64,000 bases of DNA, from positions 186,001 through 250,000 of the forward strand of contig JADJXL010000023.1 in assembly GCA_016715885.1 (NCBI GenBank). The letters run 5' to 3'. Positions 43,869 to 52,004 of the stretch are shown piece by piece (position 1 is the stretch's first letter; every line of letters begins with the position of its first letter). Under the pieces are notes generated by a model. It was given only the letters and a program-made list of their open reading frames with translations. It searched no databases and was not told the origin of the DNA. The DNA is from Polyangiaceae bacterium. Its GTDB lineage: Bacteria; Myxococcota_A; Polyangia; Polyangiales; Polyangiaceae. The translations under genes were made by a program, and so were the position numbers.

Positions 43869-45109
43869 GCAGCTCGATTGCGCCTCCGTCGGGCCCGGGC
43901 GTGCCGTCGTCGGGCGTGCCGCCGTCATGCATGCCGGTCGCTTTGAACTTGAAGGTGACGGGTGGCGAAGGGCAGGACGAGCAGGAGGTAGCGCTCACGG
44001 GGACGCTGCGTCCGTTCGTTGCCGAAGAAATGGCGACGGTGCGCGCGTCGCTCGAGCAAGCGGCGTGGAGCACGCGGGGCACGCTGTGCGTGAACCTGAA
44101 GCGGCTCAAGTACATGAACAACGTCGCTTTTTTGGAGCTCAACCGCTTCGTGCGGTGGGTTTCGACGTCACGTCCCGAGCTGAAAATCAAGTTCATTCTT
44201 TCCAGCGTCATTCCGTGGGCCATACGGAAATTCCAGGTCATTGCTGAGCTTTACCCGTCGGTCACCATCGAGGTCTACGACAAGGCATTTTATCCAATCC
44301 AAGAGGTCATCGAGGACGACGAATTCATCAACGTTCTCCGCACCCAAGAGAAGATCATTTGGGAGCACGAGCAGGACAAGCTCGCGTGGCACGGGCTTCG
44401 GCCGGGGCTGCGCATTGCGGATGTTTGTTGTGGACTCGGCGATTTCGCCATCCTCTTGCAACGGGACTTTCGCCCTGAATACATCGTCGGCGTAGACCAC
44501 TCGAAACCATTTTTGCGTTACGCGCGGCAACACGTCGCCGATTACGGGCTCGAGAACATCGAATACCAGTATGGCGATGCGGCCGCGCTCCTTTTGCCCG
44601 ACAATTCGTTCGACTTCGTCACCTGCCGCCTGGGCTTGCAGGTTTTCAACGAACCGCAGGGCATTTTGCGCGAGCTTCTGCGAATTTGTCGTCCTGGAGG
44701 ACGAATCTACGTCACCAATGAGCTCATGTCGGGCATCATCGGCTGGCCCCAGAAAGAACTATTTCGTTGGACCTACGAGAAGGTGATCGAGATGGGCCAT
44801 GTTCTCGGGATGGACATGGATACCGGCCTAAAAACCAGGTCCATGCTGATAAATGCGGGCCTCGAGGACATCAAAGTCCATCTCATCGATATCAACAACA
44901 TGAATTCGGATTCCGTAGGGCTTGCGAAGGTCGTCGAAAGCTGGAACTACGTAACGAGGCAGATGTGCCAGCGTAGCGAACAGCCTCCCGAGGTATTCGA
45001 GCGTATCCGAGAGGGCCTGCGCGCGCATGTCGAGGCAATTCAGACCGAAGGCGGGTTCGCCTCGTGGCCGATCTATGCCGGATCGGGTCGCAAGCCGTTC
45101 CGAAGCTGA
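43865..45109 (+). CDS. STAS-like domain fused to SAM-dependent methyltransferase
   Basis: 414 residues. Residues 25-150 have the beta-alpha order of the operon's STAS proteins. Where its relatives have F-L-N-S-S-G or F-C-N-S-N-G, it reads Y-M-N-N-V-A (83-88), so the phosphorylatable Ser is lost. From residue about 185 a class I methyltransferase follows: LRIADVCCGLGDFAILL (motif I), YIVGVDHSKPFLRYA (motif II), DNSFDFVTCRLGLQVF (motif IV) and LRICRPGGRIYVTNEL (post-motif). The motifs look intact, so it should be active. The methyl acceptor is unknown. It is coupled by ATGA overlap to the degenerate HATPase gene. Confidence 0.8.
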   Translation: MSSSIAPPSGPGVPSSGVPPSCMPVALNLKVTGGEGQDEQEVALTGTLRPFVAEEMATVRASLEQAAWSTRGTLCVNLKRLKYMNNVAFLELNRFVRWVSTSRPELKIKFILSSVIPWAIRKFQVIAELYPSVTIEVYDKAFYPIQEVIEDDEFINVLRTQEKIIWEHEQDKLAWHGLRPGLRIADVCCGLGDFAILLQRDFRPEYIVGVDHSKPFLRYARQHVADYGLENIEYQYGDAAALLLPDNSFDFVTCRLGLQVFNEPQGILRELLRICRPGGRIYVTNELMSGIIGWPQKELFRWTYEKVIEMGHVLGMDMDTGLKTRSMLINAGLEDIKVHLIDINNMNSDSVGLAKVVESWNYVTRQMCQRSEQPPEVFERIREGLRAHVEAIQTEGGFASWPIYAGSGRKPFRS

Positions 45110-45280
45110 CGACCGTCGCACCATCGAGTTGACGAGAGCGGGCCATGGTTTCACCGCGCGAGGTGCGAGCGATACGGTGTGTAATGAAAATTGCCAGAAT
45201 TGATGTAGCGTTCCCGTTCGAAACAGTTTACGACTGAGCCGCACGCGAGTACGAGCGTCGTGTCCAGGAGGATGCTGGTC

Positions 45281-47677
45281 GTGTCGTCTGATCACCGCAG
45301 CAATGGATCTCCGAATGCACCGAGCGGCATCTTCGCGAGGCTCAACAAGTTCAATACGAAGTTTCTGCTCGTAACGGGTGTCAGCGTCGTCGTGGGCGCG
45401 GTGCTCAACGTGATGGTTGCGCAAACGGGCCTCGTACAACTCAGCGCTCGTTCGCGATCCGAAATCGAGCAGGGTCTCACGACGTCGACGCGCGAATACT
45501 TGATCAACCACCTCAACGACAAGGTCAAGTACACCGACTACGAGCTGGGACACGTCGAGAAGGACATCGATACGCTGGCGGCGATTGTACAGAACTTCAT
45601 CGATCGCGATGCGGACATCGAGCCGGTTCTGCGCGAAGCTGCAAACCTCCCAGCGCTCAAAGACAAACTCGTCTACAACCAAAAATCGGGCTGGTATCAG
45701 AACGCCAATGACGAGCCGGCGGTCGTCGCAGCTTGGGGCTACCAAGGCGACAAGGAGACGGGCACGCTGAAGCCTGAAACACAGGCATTGGTCGATCGCA
45801 CGGCGATCTTGGATCTCATCATGCCCGCGATCGCGGCGAATGGTTCGTCCAAGGTGCAGATTTACTACGTCGGGCCGCACGAAAACCCGATCGCGCGCCT
45901 GACGCCTTACGTCGACATCGGCAACATCCTCGATGGAATGGCTCCCGGCCACAACGAGAAGAATTGGTATGACTTCTTCTATCCCGGCTTGACGGAAGGC
46001 TGTACGAAGTGGCTATCCGAACCCGGAGGCCTGGCAAAGCGCAAGTCGCAGATCGTCAACTACGGTCCTTACGACGATGCTGCCGGCCAAGGCCTCGTGA
46101 TGACGCTCTTTCATCCGGTGTGGAACAAGGAGCGCACGGCGTTTGCTGGAACCATTGGTTTCGACATTTCGCTCGCGAAGATCGTCGATTCGATCAAGGA
46201 CGTGAAGCTACGTGAGACGGGGTTTGCGTTCCTTGCGCAAGCCGATGGCAATCTTTTGGCCGTGAATGATGCGGGCGCCAAGAAGCTCGGCCTGAAGACC
46301 AGCGAAGAAAGCAAGCAAAAGGCGCCCGACGGCAGTCTTCAAATCATCAAGCGGCTCTTCAAGGACAGTACGGAGAGCGAGGTCAAGAACCTCGAGATGC
46401 CCGAAAGTACGGTCGTCGATTATCACGAAATTACATTGAGCAATCAGCCGCACATCATCGTGCTTCAGCGTCTTCGTTCGCTCGATGCGCTCGTCAATGG
46501 CGCGATCGTGTCCGACCAGTGGACGTTCGGGTTCGTCGTTCCGAAGGAAGAGCTTTACCGATCGCTCGATCGCGCGCAGGCGACGATCGAGCAGACGCGA
46601 GGGGACATTACACGCAGCCAGGGGTTGATCACGATAGGGTCACTGCTCATCGTGATGCTTGGCGTCTACCTCGTGGCTCGCCGCATGACCGGGGCGCTCG
46701 TGGCGCTGTCGGAAGGTGCATCGCGCATGCGCCAAGGTGATTACGGGGTACGTATCGAAGCGACGACGGGCGACGAGATCGGTCAGCTCACGCATGCCTT
46801 CAACGACATGGCGGCCGAAATTCGCGCGCACACGAACAACCTCGAAGAACTCGTTCGAGCACGAACGGTCGAGCTCGAGGAAGCGAACAAGGAGATCACG
46901 AGCCTCAACGCGCAGCTTGCGCAGGAGAACCTGCGTCTCGGCGCGGAGCTCGACGTCGCGCGCCGTTTGCAGCTCATGGTGCTGCCTCCGACGCGCGAGC
47001 TCGACGAGATCAAGGACCTCGACATTGCGGGTTACATGTCGCCGGCGGACGAGGTTGGAGGCGATTACTACGACGTTTTGCGAGGCAACGGCGTCATCAA
47101 GATCGGCATTGGTGACGTGACGGGTCACGGTCTCGAGAGCGGCGTGCTGATGCTGATGGTGCAGACGGCGGTGCGGACGCTTCTTGCGAGCAACGAGACG
47201 GATCCGACGCGCTTTTTGGGCATCGTCAACAAGGTCATCTACCAGAACATTCAGCGCATCAACTCGGACAAGAACCTTACGCTTTCGCTGATGGACTACA
47301 GCGACGGCAAGCTCATGCTCACGGGGCAGCACGAGGAAGTGATCGTCGTGCGCAAGAATGGTGAGCTCGAGCGAATCGACACGACGGAGTTCGGGATTCC
47401 GGTGGGCATGGATGAAGACATCACCGACTTCCTGTCCAATACGGAAATTCCGATGGAGTCCGGTGACGTTGCTGTTCTCTTCACGGACGGGGTGACGGAG
47501 GCCGAGCGAACGGATACGGCGCAATATGGTGTGGAGCGACTGTGTGAGGTCGTCGTCGAGCACCACGCGAAAACTTCGCGAGAAATCAAAGAGGCGATCA
47601 TCGCCGACGTGATGGCACACATTGGGACGAACAAGGTTTACGATGACATCACGGTGTTGGTCATCAAGAGGCTATGA
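45281..47677 (+). CDS. Cache-HAMP-SpoIIE (PP2C) membrane phosphatase
   Basis: 798 residues from the GTG at 45281, nine bases after AGGAGG; a GTG at 45260 is also in frame. TM1 is FLLVTGVSVVVGAVLNVMVA. A periplasmic dCache-like sensor spans about residues 45-445 (YVGPHENPIARLTPYVDIG, FAGTIGFDISLAKIVDSI). TM2 is LITIGSLLIVMLGVYLVA, followed by HAMP and a coiled coil (ELVRARTVELEEANKEITSL). The SpoIIE-type PP2C domain has GGDYYDVL, IGDVTGHGLESG, LFTDGVTEA and YDDITVLV, i.e. all metal-binding Asp. It would sense an external ligand and dephosphorylate the STAS partners, as RsbU or IcfG do. Confidence 0.9.
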   Translation: MSSDHRSNGSPNAPSGIFARLNKFNTKFLLVTGVSVVVGAVLNVMVAQTGLVQLSARSRSEIEQGLTTSTREYLINHLNDKVKYTDYELGHVEKDIDTLAAIVQNFIDRDADIEPVLREAANLPALKDKLVYNQKSGWYQNANDEPAVVAAWGYQGDKETGTLKPETQALVDRTAILDLIMPAIAANGSSKVQIYYVGPHENPIARLTPYVDIGNILDGMAPGHNEKNWYDFFYPGLTEGCTKWLSEPGGLAKRKSQIVNYGPYDDAAGQGLVMTLFHPVWNKERTAFAGTIGFDISLAKIVDSIKDVKLRETGFAFLAQADGNLLAVNDAGAKKLGLKTSEESKQKAPDGSLQIIKRLFKDSTESEVKNLEMPESTVVDYHEITLSNQPHIIVLQRLRSLDALVNGAIVSDQWTFGFVVPKEELYRSLDRAQATIEQTRGDITRSQGLITIGSLLIVMLGVYLVARRMTGALVALSEGASRMRQGDYGVRIEATTGDEIGQLTHAFNDMAAEIRAHTNNLEELVRARTVELEEANKEITSLNAQLAQENLRLGAELDVARRLQLMVLPPTRELDEIKDLDIAGYMSPADEVGGDYYDVLRGNGVIKIGIGDVTGHGLESGVLMLMVQTAVRTLLASNETDPTRFLGIVNKVIYQNIQRINSDKNLTLSLMDYSDGKLMLTGQHEEVIVVRKNGELERIDTTEFGIPVGMDEDITDFLSNTEIPMESGDVAVLFTDGVTEAERTDTAQYGVERLCEVVVEHHAKTSREIKEAIIADVMAHIGTNKVYDDITVLVIKRL

Positions 47678-47699
47678 CGCGTAGGAGACTGTCAACACT

Positions 47700-48617
47700 A
47701 TGAGTGAGATCATTGGCGTCTATTCGCTCGACGACTCGTTCAGCGAGCACATGTCGTTGACCCTGTACCCCGACTCGTTCGCGGTGCGGTGGAGCCTCTG
47801 CAACCTCACGGCGAATTTCATGGCGGAGTATTTCGCGGAGCTTTTCCCCGATGGCGATGATGAGGGCAAGCTCATCAGTCGGGCGGAGGTGAGCAGCGCC
47901 GTGAGTTACGTGCTCAATGAGCTCGTCGAGAATGCCGTCAAGTTCAACCGCAGTGGTGACATCAATGTTACCGTGGGCATTGGCAAGGAGGACTTGGTTT
48001 GTCTCGTGAGCAATCACATTGCCAATGGTGATGTTCCTCCATTGCGTGAAAAACTGCTCGAGCTTTCGCGTGAGGATCCGGGGGAGCTTTTGCGGCGACA
48101 AGCGGAAGCAAATGCGGAGGATCCCGAGGCGACGGGATCGGGGCTTGGATATCTCATCATCATGAGCGACTACGGGGTCAGTCTGGGCTGGAAGCTCGAT
48201 CCCGTGTCGTCGCAAAACACTTGTATCAGGACGATGGCGCGTCTGCCCATCTTGAAGGAAAGGGCGAGAATGGAAATCAAAGGCGGAAACTATCGAGTAT
48301 GGTACGATCCGGCCGAGGTTGCGGTGTACTTCGAAGGTATCCTGCGTCTCGGCGGGCCTCAGGAATACCTGCCGGTCGAGGAGCTTCTCGACAAGGTTCT
48401 CCTGACGAATCCGAAGTCGATCATTTTGGATCTGCGCACCCTCAATTTCTTGAACAGCTCGGGCATCAACGTCCTTTACAAGTTCGCGATTGCGATGCGT
48501 AAGAAGGGCGATGTACAGCTCGTGGTCCGTGGATCGAAAGCCGTACCTTGGCAGGGCAAATCGCTACCCAATCTGAAGAAGTTCAATCAGAACTTCGAGA
48601 TGATCTTCTGTGATTGA
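47700..48617 (+). CDS. HATPase-STAS fusion (anti-sigma-kinase-like plus antagonist)
   Basis: 305 residues. The N-terminal half is an HATPase of the RsbW/slr1861-like type with intact N-box LNELVENAVKFN (72-83) and G-box TGSGLGYLIIMSDYG. The C-terminal 100 residues are STAS-like (ILDLRTLNFLNSSGINVLYKFAIAM) with a candidate phospho-Ser in the NSSG loop. Kinase and substrate in one chain is unusual; they are normally separate proteins. It lies 22 bases after the membrane phosphatase gene, which would remove its phosphate. Confidence 0.8.
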   Translation: MSEIIGVYSLDDSFSEHMSLTLYPDSFAVRWSLCNLTANFMAEYFAELFPDGDDEGKLISRAEVSSAVSYVLNELVENAVKFNRSGDINVTVGIGKEDLVCLVSNHIANGDVPPLREKLLELSREDPGELLRRQAEANAEDPEATGSGLGYLIIMSDYGVSLGWKLDPVSSQNTCIRTMARLPILKERARMEIKGGNYRVWYDPAEVAVYFEGILRLGGPQEYLPVEELLDKVLLTNPKSIILDLRTLNFLNSSGINVLYKFAIAMRKKGDVQLVVRGSKAVPWQGKSLPNLKKFNQNFEMIFCD

Positions 48618-48668
48618 TAGAGGATCGAGGCGAACGAAGAGCAAAGCGGAAGAGGACTTTTTCGACCG

Positions 48669-49658
48669 ATGACCGCATCGAACGACAGCACGACGGAACG
48701 CGTGGCCGAGATATTGGCTGAAGCCGCGGTCATCGATTCCGTCAAGACGTTTCTTTCGGACGAAGCAGCCGCCGAGCGATTGCTTTCGACGAAGGAAGGT
48801 CGGCTGGAGTTCCTTGCCCGCAGCCGCACGGTGGTCGAGCAATGCGAGCGGTTGCGATCCGAAATGGAGGAGATGGCGGTCGTTCACGAGCTGACGCTCG
48901 AACACGCAACGCGTATCGAGAACGAGCTCGAATTGCAAAATCGAATCGTCAGCGAAGATCTCGAGGTGGCTCGGGGAATTCAGCAATCGCTCATGCCCGA
49001 TCCAGCCATGCTCGCCGACTTCGTTGACATTGCCGTGTATCACAAGCAATTGACGGAAGTCGGAGGCGACTACTACGACTTTTCACAATTGCCCGGTGAT
49101 CGATTTGCGGTGAGCGTGTACGACATTTCCGGTCACGGCGTGTCGTCGGCGCTCATCATGACGTTCCTCAAGGCCCAAATCGAAAATGCCACCAAGCGCC
49201 TCGATAGTCCGAGCGCCATCGTCGATTGGGTCAACCGTGCTTCGTACGCTTTTCTTCGCGGGGTGCGCCGTTATGCAACGGTCAACTTCGTGATGTTCAG
49301 TGATAGGTTTCTGCGCTACGTGTCAGGCGGCGGTTATGGACTTCTCGTCCGACGCGGAGAGCAAAAAACCTTTAATCGGGTAGGCAATTACATTGGTTTG
49401 AGAACCAAGCCGTTTCGTGAATTCGAGCTCCCTTTCGAGGAGCGCGACATCGTGGCACTCTACACGGACGGAATGGTCGAGGCTCTAGACGAAAACGGAA
49501 AGGGTTATACCGTGCAACGTCTCAACGACTTGATCGCGCGGCATAGCGACGAACCCGTCCAGGATATCCTGAATCGGTGTGTCGAGGACTACACCAATTT
49601 CAGGGCCCAGGACACGGACGACATTACCCTCCTCATCCTGCGAAGGTGCGCCAAATGA
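48669..49658 (+). CDS. Cytoplasmic SpoIIE-type PP2C phosphatase
   Basis: 329 residues. An N-terminal helical segment and coiled coil (residues about 50-110, VEQCERLRSEMEEMAVVHELTLEHATRIENEL) lead to a PP2C domain. The motifs are GGDYYDFSQL, VYDISGHGVSSALI, ALYTDGMVEALDE and DTDDITLLIL. All metal-binding Asp are present. No membrane segment or receiver domain is seen, so the input is unknown. It overlaps the following kinase gene (ATGA). Confidence 0.88.
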   Translation: MTASNDSTTERVAEILAEAAVIDSVKTFLSDEAAAERLLSTKEGRLEFLARSRTVVEQCERLRSEMEEMAVVHELTLEHATRIENELELQNRIVSEDLEVARGIQQSLMPDPAMLADFVDIAVYHKQLTEVGGDYYDFSQLPGDRFAVSVYDISGHGVSSALIMTFLKAQIENATKRLDSPSAIVDWVNRASYAFLRGVRRYATVNFVMFSDRFLRYVSGGGYGLLVRRGEQKTFNRVGNYIGLRTKPFREFELPFEERDIVALYTDGMVEALDENGKGYTVQRLNDLIARHSDEPVQDILNRCVEDYTNFRAQDTDDITLLILRRCAK

Positions 49659-50161
49659 GCACAGGGGGTACCCGAACGCAGACTGCCGTTGGCGCGTCGA
49701 TCTACATCTCGCCTCTCGACCATGTCGCGGGTGACGTCGCCGGTCTGCTCGGCAATTTCCTATTCGATTTGCTCGGGATGTTCTATCCCCGGCAAATCTG
49801 CTCGAAGGCCAATGTGGTCGTCATCGAGCTGGTCACCAATGTGATGGAGCATTGCACGATTCGCGACGGCGCCTTGAAAGTCGACCTCAAAATCGACGGC
49901 GACGACCTGCTCATCACCGTTGCCAATCCCGTCACTCCCGACGTCTTCGAAGCCGTGAAAAACCGCTTCACCGTCATCGCCAATGCCGAAGACCCGAAGA
50001 AGCTTCTTGCCGATACCGTCCGTGAACGGCGGATCGACCGCGCCAAGGGCGGCCTCGGACTGATGCGCCTCACGGCCGAAAGCAAATTCCGGCTCACCGC
50101 CGAATACGAACAGGGCTTTCTCATTGTCAAAGCGCAATTCCCGATGAGAGGTTTCGCATGA
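49655..50161 (+). CDS. HATPase-like anti-sigma/STAS kinase
   Basis: 168 residues from the ATG overlapping the previous stop. The N-box VVVIELVTNVMEH and the G-box GGLGLMRLTAESKF are intact, so it should bind ATP and phosphorylate a STAS partner, most simply the overlapping next gene product. It resembles slr1861-type proteins of the cyanobacterial IcfG cluster. No sigma-factor gene is in the operon, so the output may be protein-protein rather than transcriptional. Confidence 0.82.
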   Translation: MSTGGTRTQTAVGASIYISPLDHVAGDVAGLLGNFLFDLLGMFYPRQICSKANVVVIELVTNVMEHCTIRDGALKVDLKIDGDDLLITVANPVTPDVFEAVKNRFTVIANAEDPKKLLADTVRERRIDRAKGGLGLMRLTAESKFRLTAEYEQGFLIVKAQFPMRGFA

Positions 50162-50565
50162 AGGTCCTCACCTACGGTGAAATCATGGACGGCGGCCTGA
50201 GCGTCTTTCACTCGGTCGCGAAACTCGATGATCGTCACCTCATTCTGACTTTCGAGGGCGTCATTCGGGTGGATAACCCCTACCGCTACCTCCATACCTA
50301 CCTCGAGGAGCTCGCCAAAGTCCTCCCCAAGCAGAAAATCAGCGATACGACGATGGATTTCGTCAAAATGCGATTCTGCAATTCCAACGGCTTCTACGTC
50401 ATCATGGATATCGTCGACGCCGTTTACAACTTGGTCCCAGGACCCGTCACCGTCCGCCGTATTGCCGACGATGACTGGCAGTGCGAAACCTTGCCCATCC
50501 TGCTGAACCTCAGCGAAGAACACATCTCCGCTCGCACCAAGTTCGAAGACATCAAAGCGTCTTGA
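50158..50565 (+). CDS. Stand-alone STAS-like antagonist (slr1659-like)
   Basis: 135 residues, last gene of the operon, overlapping the kinase gene by ATGA. The pattern HLILTFEGVIRVDNPYRYLHTYLEEL, then TTMDFVKMRFCNSNGFYVIMDIVD, matches the atypical STAS-like proteins found beside SpoIIE phosphatases. The candidate phosphorylated residue is the Ser in CNSNG. It would be phosphorylated by the 49655 kinase and dephosphorylated by the 48669 phosphatase. Confidence 0.8.
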   Translation: MKVLTYGEIMDGGLSVFHSVAKLDDRHLILTFEGVIRVDNPYRYLHTYLEELAKVLPKQKISDTTMDFVKMRFCNSNGFYVIMDIVDAVYNLVPGPVTVRRIADDDWQCETLPILLNLSEEHISARTKFEDIKAS

Positions 50566-50766
50566 TCGGGGCCGGGCCTTGATTGGAACGCTCGCTTCGC
50601 GCGCGTCTCGATCGGGGCCGGGTCTTGATTGGAGCGCTCGCTTCGCGCGCGTGGGACGCGCGCGAAGCGAGGCCAGTCACGATGGGGGGCTCGCAGGCGG
50701 CCCTATAAATGTTTTTGCGCTTCGCACAAAAACACGGGCCGACTGCTCTGCCCCCCATACCCCCGG
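50566..50766 (-). repeat. Dispersed palindromic repeat, inverted copy, with partial tandem duplication
   Basis: This is the reverse complement of the family: it ends (plus strand) GACTGCTCTGCCCCCCATAC and contains GTCACGATGGGGGGCTCGC. The central hairpin is TTTTTGCGC/GCACAAAAA-like. Near 50566-50640 the outer tail (GATCGGGGCCGGG-C/T-CTTGATTGGA) is present twice, a direct duplication of about 45 bases. It begins right after the last signalling gene's stop codon. Confidence 0.78.
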
Positions 50767-50841
50767 TTCGTTTTGGTGACCGCTCGCCCGCTTGACATCG
50801 GTGCCGCTTCACCGAGAAAATACGCTCTTGGAGGGCCTGCC

Positions 50842-51585
50842 ATGCATCGCTCCGCTCGCGCCGTCACCGTCATCCTCAGCGCAGCCGCCTTGGTCGCTGC
50901 GTGTACCTTCACGCCAAACCCCGACCCGCGCGGAACATCGACCGCGTCTTCCTCCGCCTCTTCTTCGAGCTCCAGCGGCGACGCTGGCTCGGGCGGAGCA
51001 GCAGGCATGGGCGGCGCTGCAGGCGCGGGCGGCATTGCCGGCATGGGTGGCACGGCAGGTGCCGGGGGCATCGCTGGGGCGGGTGGCACGGCCGGTGCTG
51101 GTGGCAGTATGGCCGAGGCACCCAAACCCGATTTTGGACTCACGGACGTAAATATAAACTCCCCTACGTCCGGAAAAATCGTTTCACCTCGCGATTACCT
51201 CGGGCAGGTATCCGCCTGGTACTTCGGACACGCCACGTGAAGCTTCTGTAGTGGCCAGTTTGGCTACATGAACCAGATGCAGAGCGAAATCGACGCGGAG
51301 CTTGGCGGCGATCCGGGCAGCAAAGTGCAGTTTGTCGGCATCAACGAAGCGGGCCACGAAGCGGGCAATCCGCTCATCACGAACGGGCGAAATCTGCCCT
51401 GGCTACAGGACACCATCGACGAGCAGGTTTGGAAAAACTGGGGCATCACGTTCCGCGATGTCGTCGTGCTCGACGCGGAAAATCGTCCGATCGCCGTCCA
51501 CAACGTCACGACGTACCCGCTCTCCGTGACGGAAAACTACGCAGCGCTGAAGCAAATCTTGCTCGACGCCGCGCAGAAGCTTTGA
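50842..51585 (+). CDS. Probable selenoprotein: thioredoxin-fold lipoprotein with UxxC motif (in-frame TGA at 51238)
   Basis: 247 residues if the TGA at 51238-51240 is read as selenocysteine (residue 133). The ATG at 50842 has GGAGG upstream. A signal sequence ends LVAAC; a Ser run and GGxAGAGG linker follow, as in the window's other lipoproteins. Up to the TGA the frame reads VSAWYFGHAT, and immediately after it SFCSGQFGYMNQM, giving T-U-S-F-C at the place of a thioredoxin CxxC. The remainder completes a thioredoxin-like fold in the same frame (VQFVGINEAGHEAGNP, WGITFRDVVVLDAENRP, YAALKQILLDAAQKL). A SECIS-like hairpin follows the TGA. The downstream ATG at 51268 has no ribosome-binding site. 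It is likely a membrane-anchored periplasmic or surface redox protein. Confidence 0.82.
51244..51272 (+). promoter_or_regulatory. Bacterial SECIS-like hairpin
   Basis: Three bases after the TGA, TTC-TGTAG (51244-51251) pairs with CTACA-(T)-GAA (51264-51272), with one bulged T at 51269. Two inner pairs, CC/GG (55-56 with 62-63), close a 5-base loop AGTTT, with T52-G54 unpaired on the 5' side. The unpaired T and the GT in the apical loop, about 16 bases from the TGA, match what is known of SelB-recognised bacterial SECIS elements. Confidence 0.65.
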
Positions 51586-51588
51586 TGA

Positions 51589-51700
51589 GAGGGAGGGGTT
51601 TGGCGAGGCGAACCGCGGCCCCTCCAACGTGAATCAAGCCTCGCGTAGCGCGCGTCTCACGCACGCGCGAAGCGGAGGTACAAATTCTGGCCCGAACTCG
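51589..51700 (+). repeat. Diverged copy of the dispersed repeat
   Basis: It begins GGGAGGGGTTTGGCGAGG and continues CCCCTCCAACGTGAATCAAG, then CCTCGCGTAGCGCGCGTCTC, CGCGCGAAGCGGAGG and TACAAATTCTGGCCCG. The order and tail match copies 1 and 3 with substitutions. It lies between the selenoprotein stop and tRNA-Arg. Confidence 0.65.
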
Positions 51701-51718
51701 AACGGATCGCTGTTCTGG

Positions 51719-51792
51719 CGCGCCACAGTGGATTCGAACCACTGGCCTTCGGCTCCGGAGGCCGACGCTCTATCCAGCTGAGCTAGTGGCGC
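51719..51792 (-). tRNA. tRNA-Arg (anticodon CCG)
   Basis: The reverse complement gives a perfect 7-bp acceptor stem (GCGCCAC/GTGGCGC) with discriminator G. The D arm is GCTCAGCTGGATAGAGC, the anticodon arm is TCGGC-CTCCGGA-GCCGA (anticodon CCG) and the T arm is AGTGG-TTCGAAT-CCACT. No CCA is encoded. The next 210 bases to the L,D-transpeptidase start hold no gene that I can support. Confidence 0.95.
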
Positions 51793-52004
51793 ACGCCCGC
51801 GCTTTCGAGCGGGGTGAGCAACCTAGCGAGAAGTTTGCCGCGGCGCAAGTCCTTGGCGCGGAATTCCGAACGCCCGGGACGCGGTGTACCAAAACTTGGC
51901 CCTTTGTCTCCACCTTGGGCATGAGGCTACTCATGCATGCACTCAAACGGCCTTTTTCCAGCACACTCGTCGCCAGCGGGAACCTGGAGATCGCTCTACG
52001 TCCA

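Noticed and set aside
51238..51240. TGA as an ordinary stop making two genes or a pseudogene
   Set aside because: The frame stays coding on both sides, the residues around it form a redox motif, the downstream fragment has no ribosome-binding site, and a SECIS-like hairpin follows.
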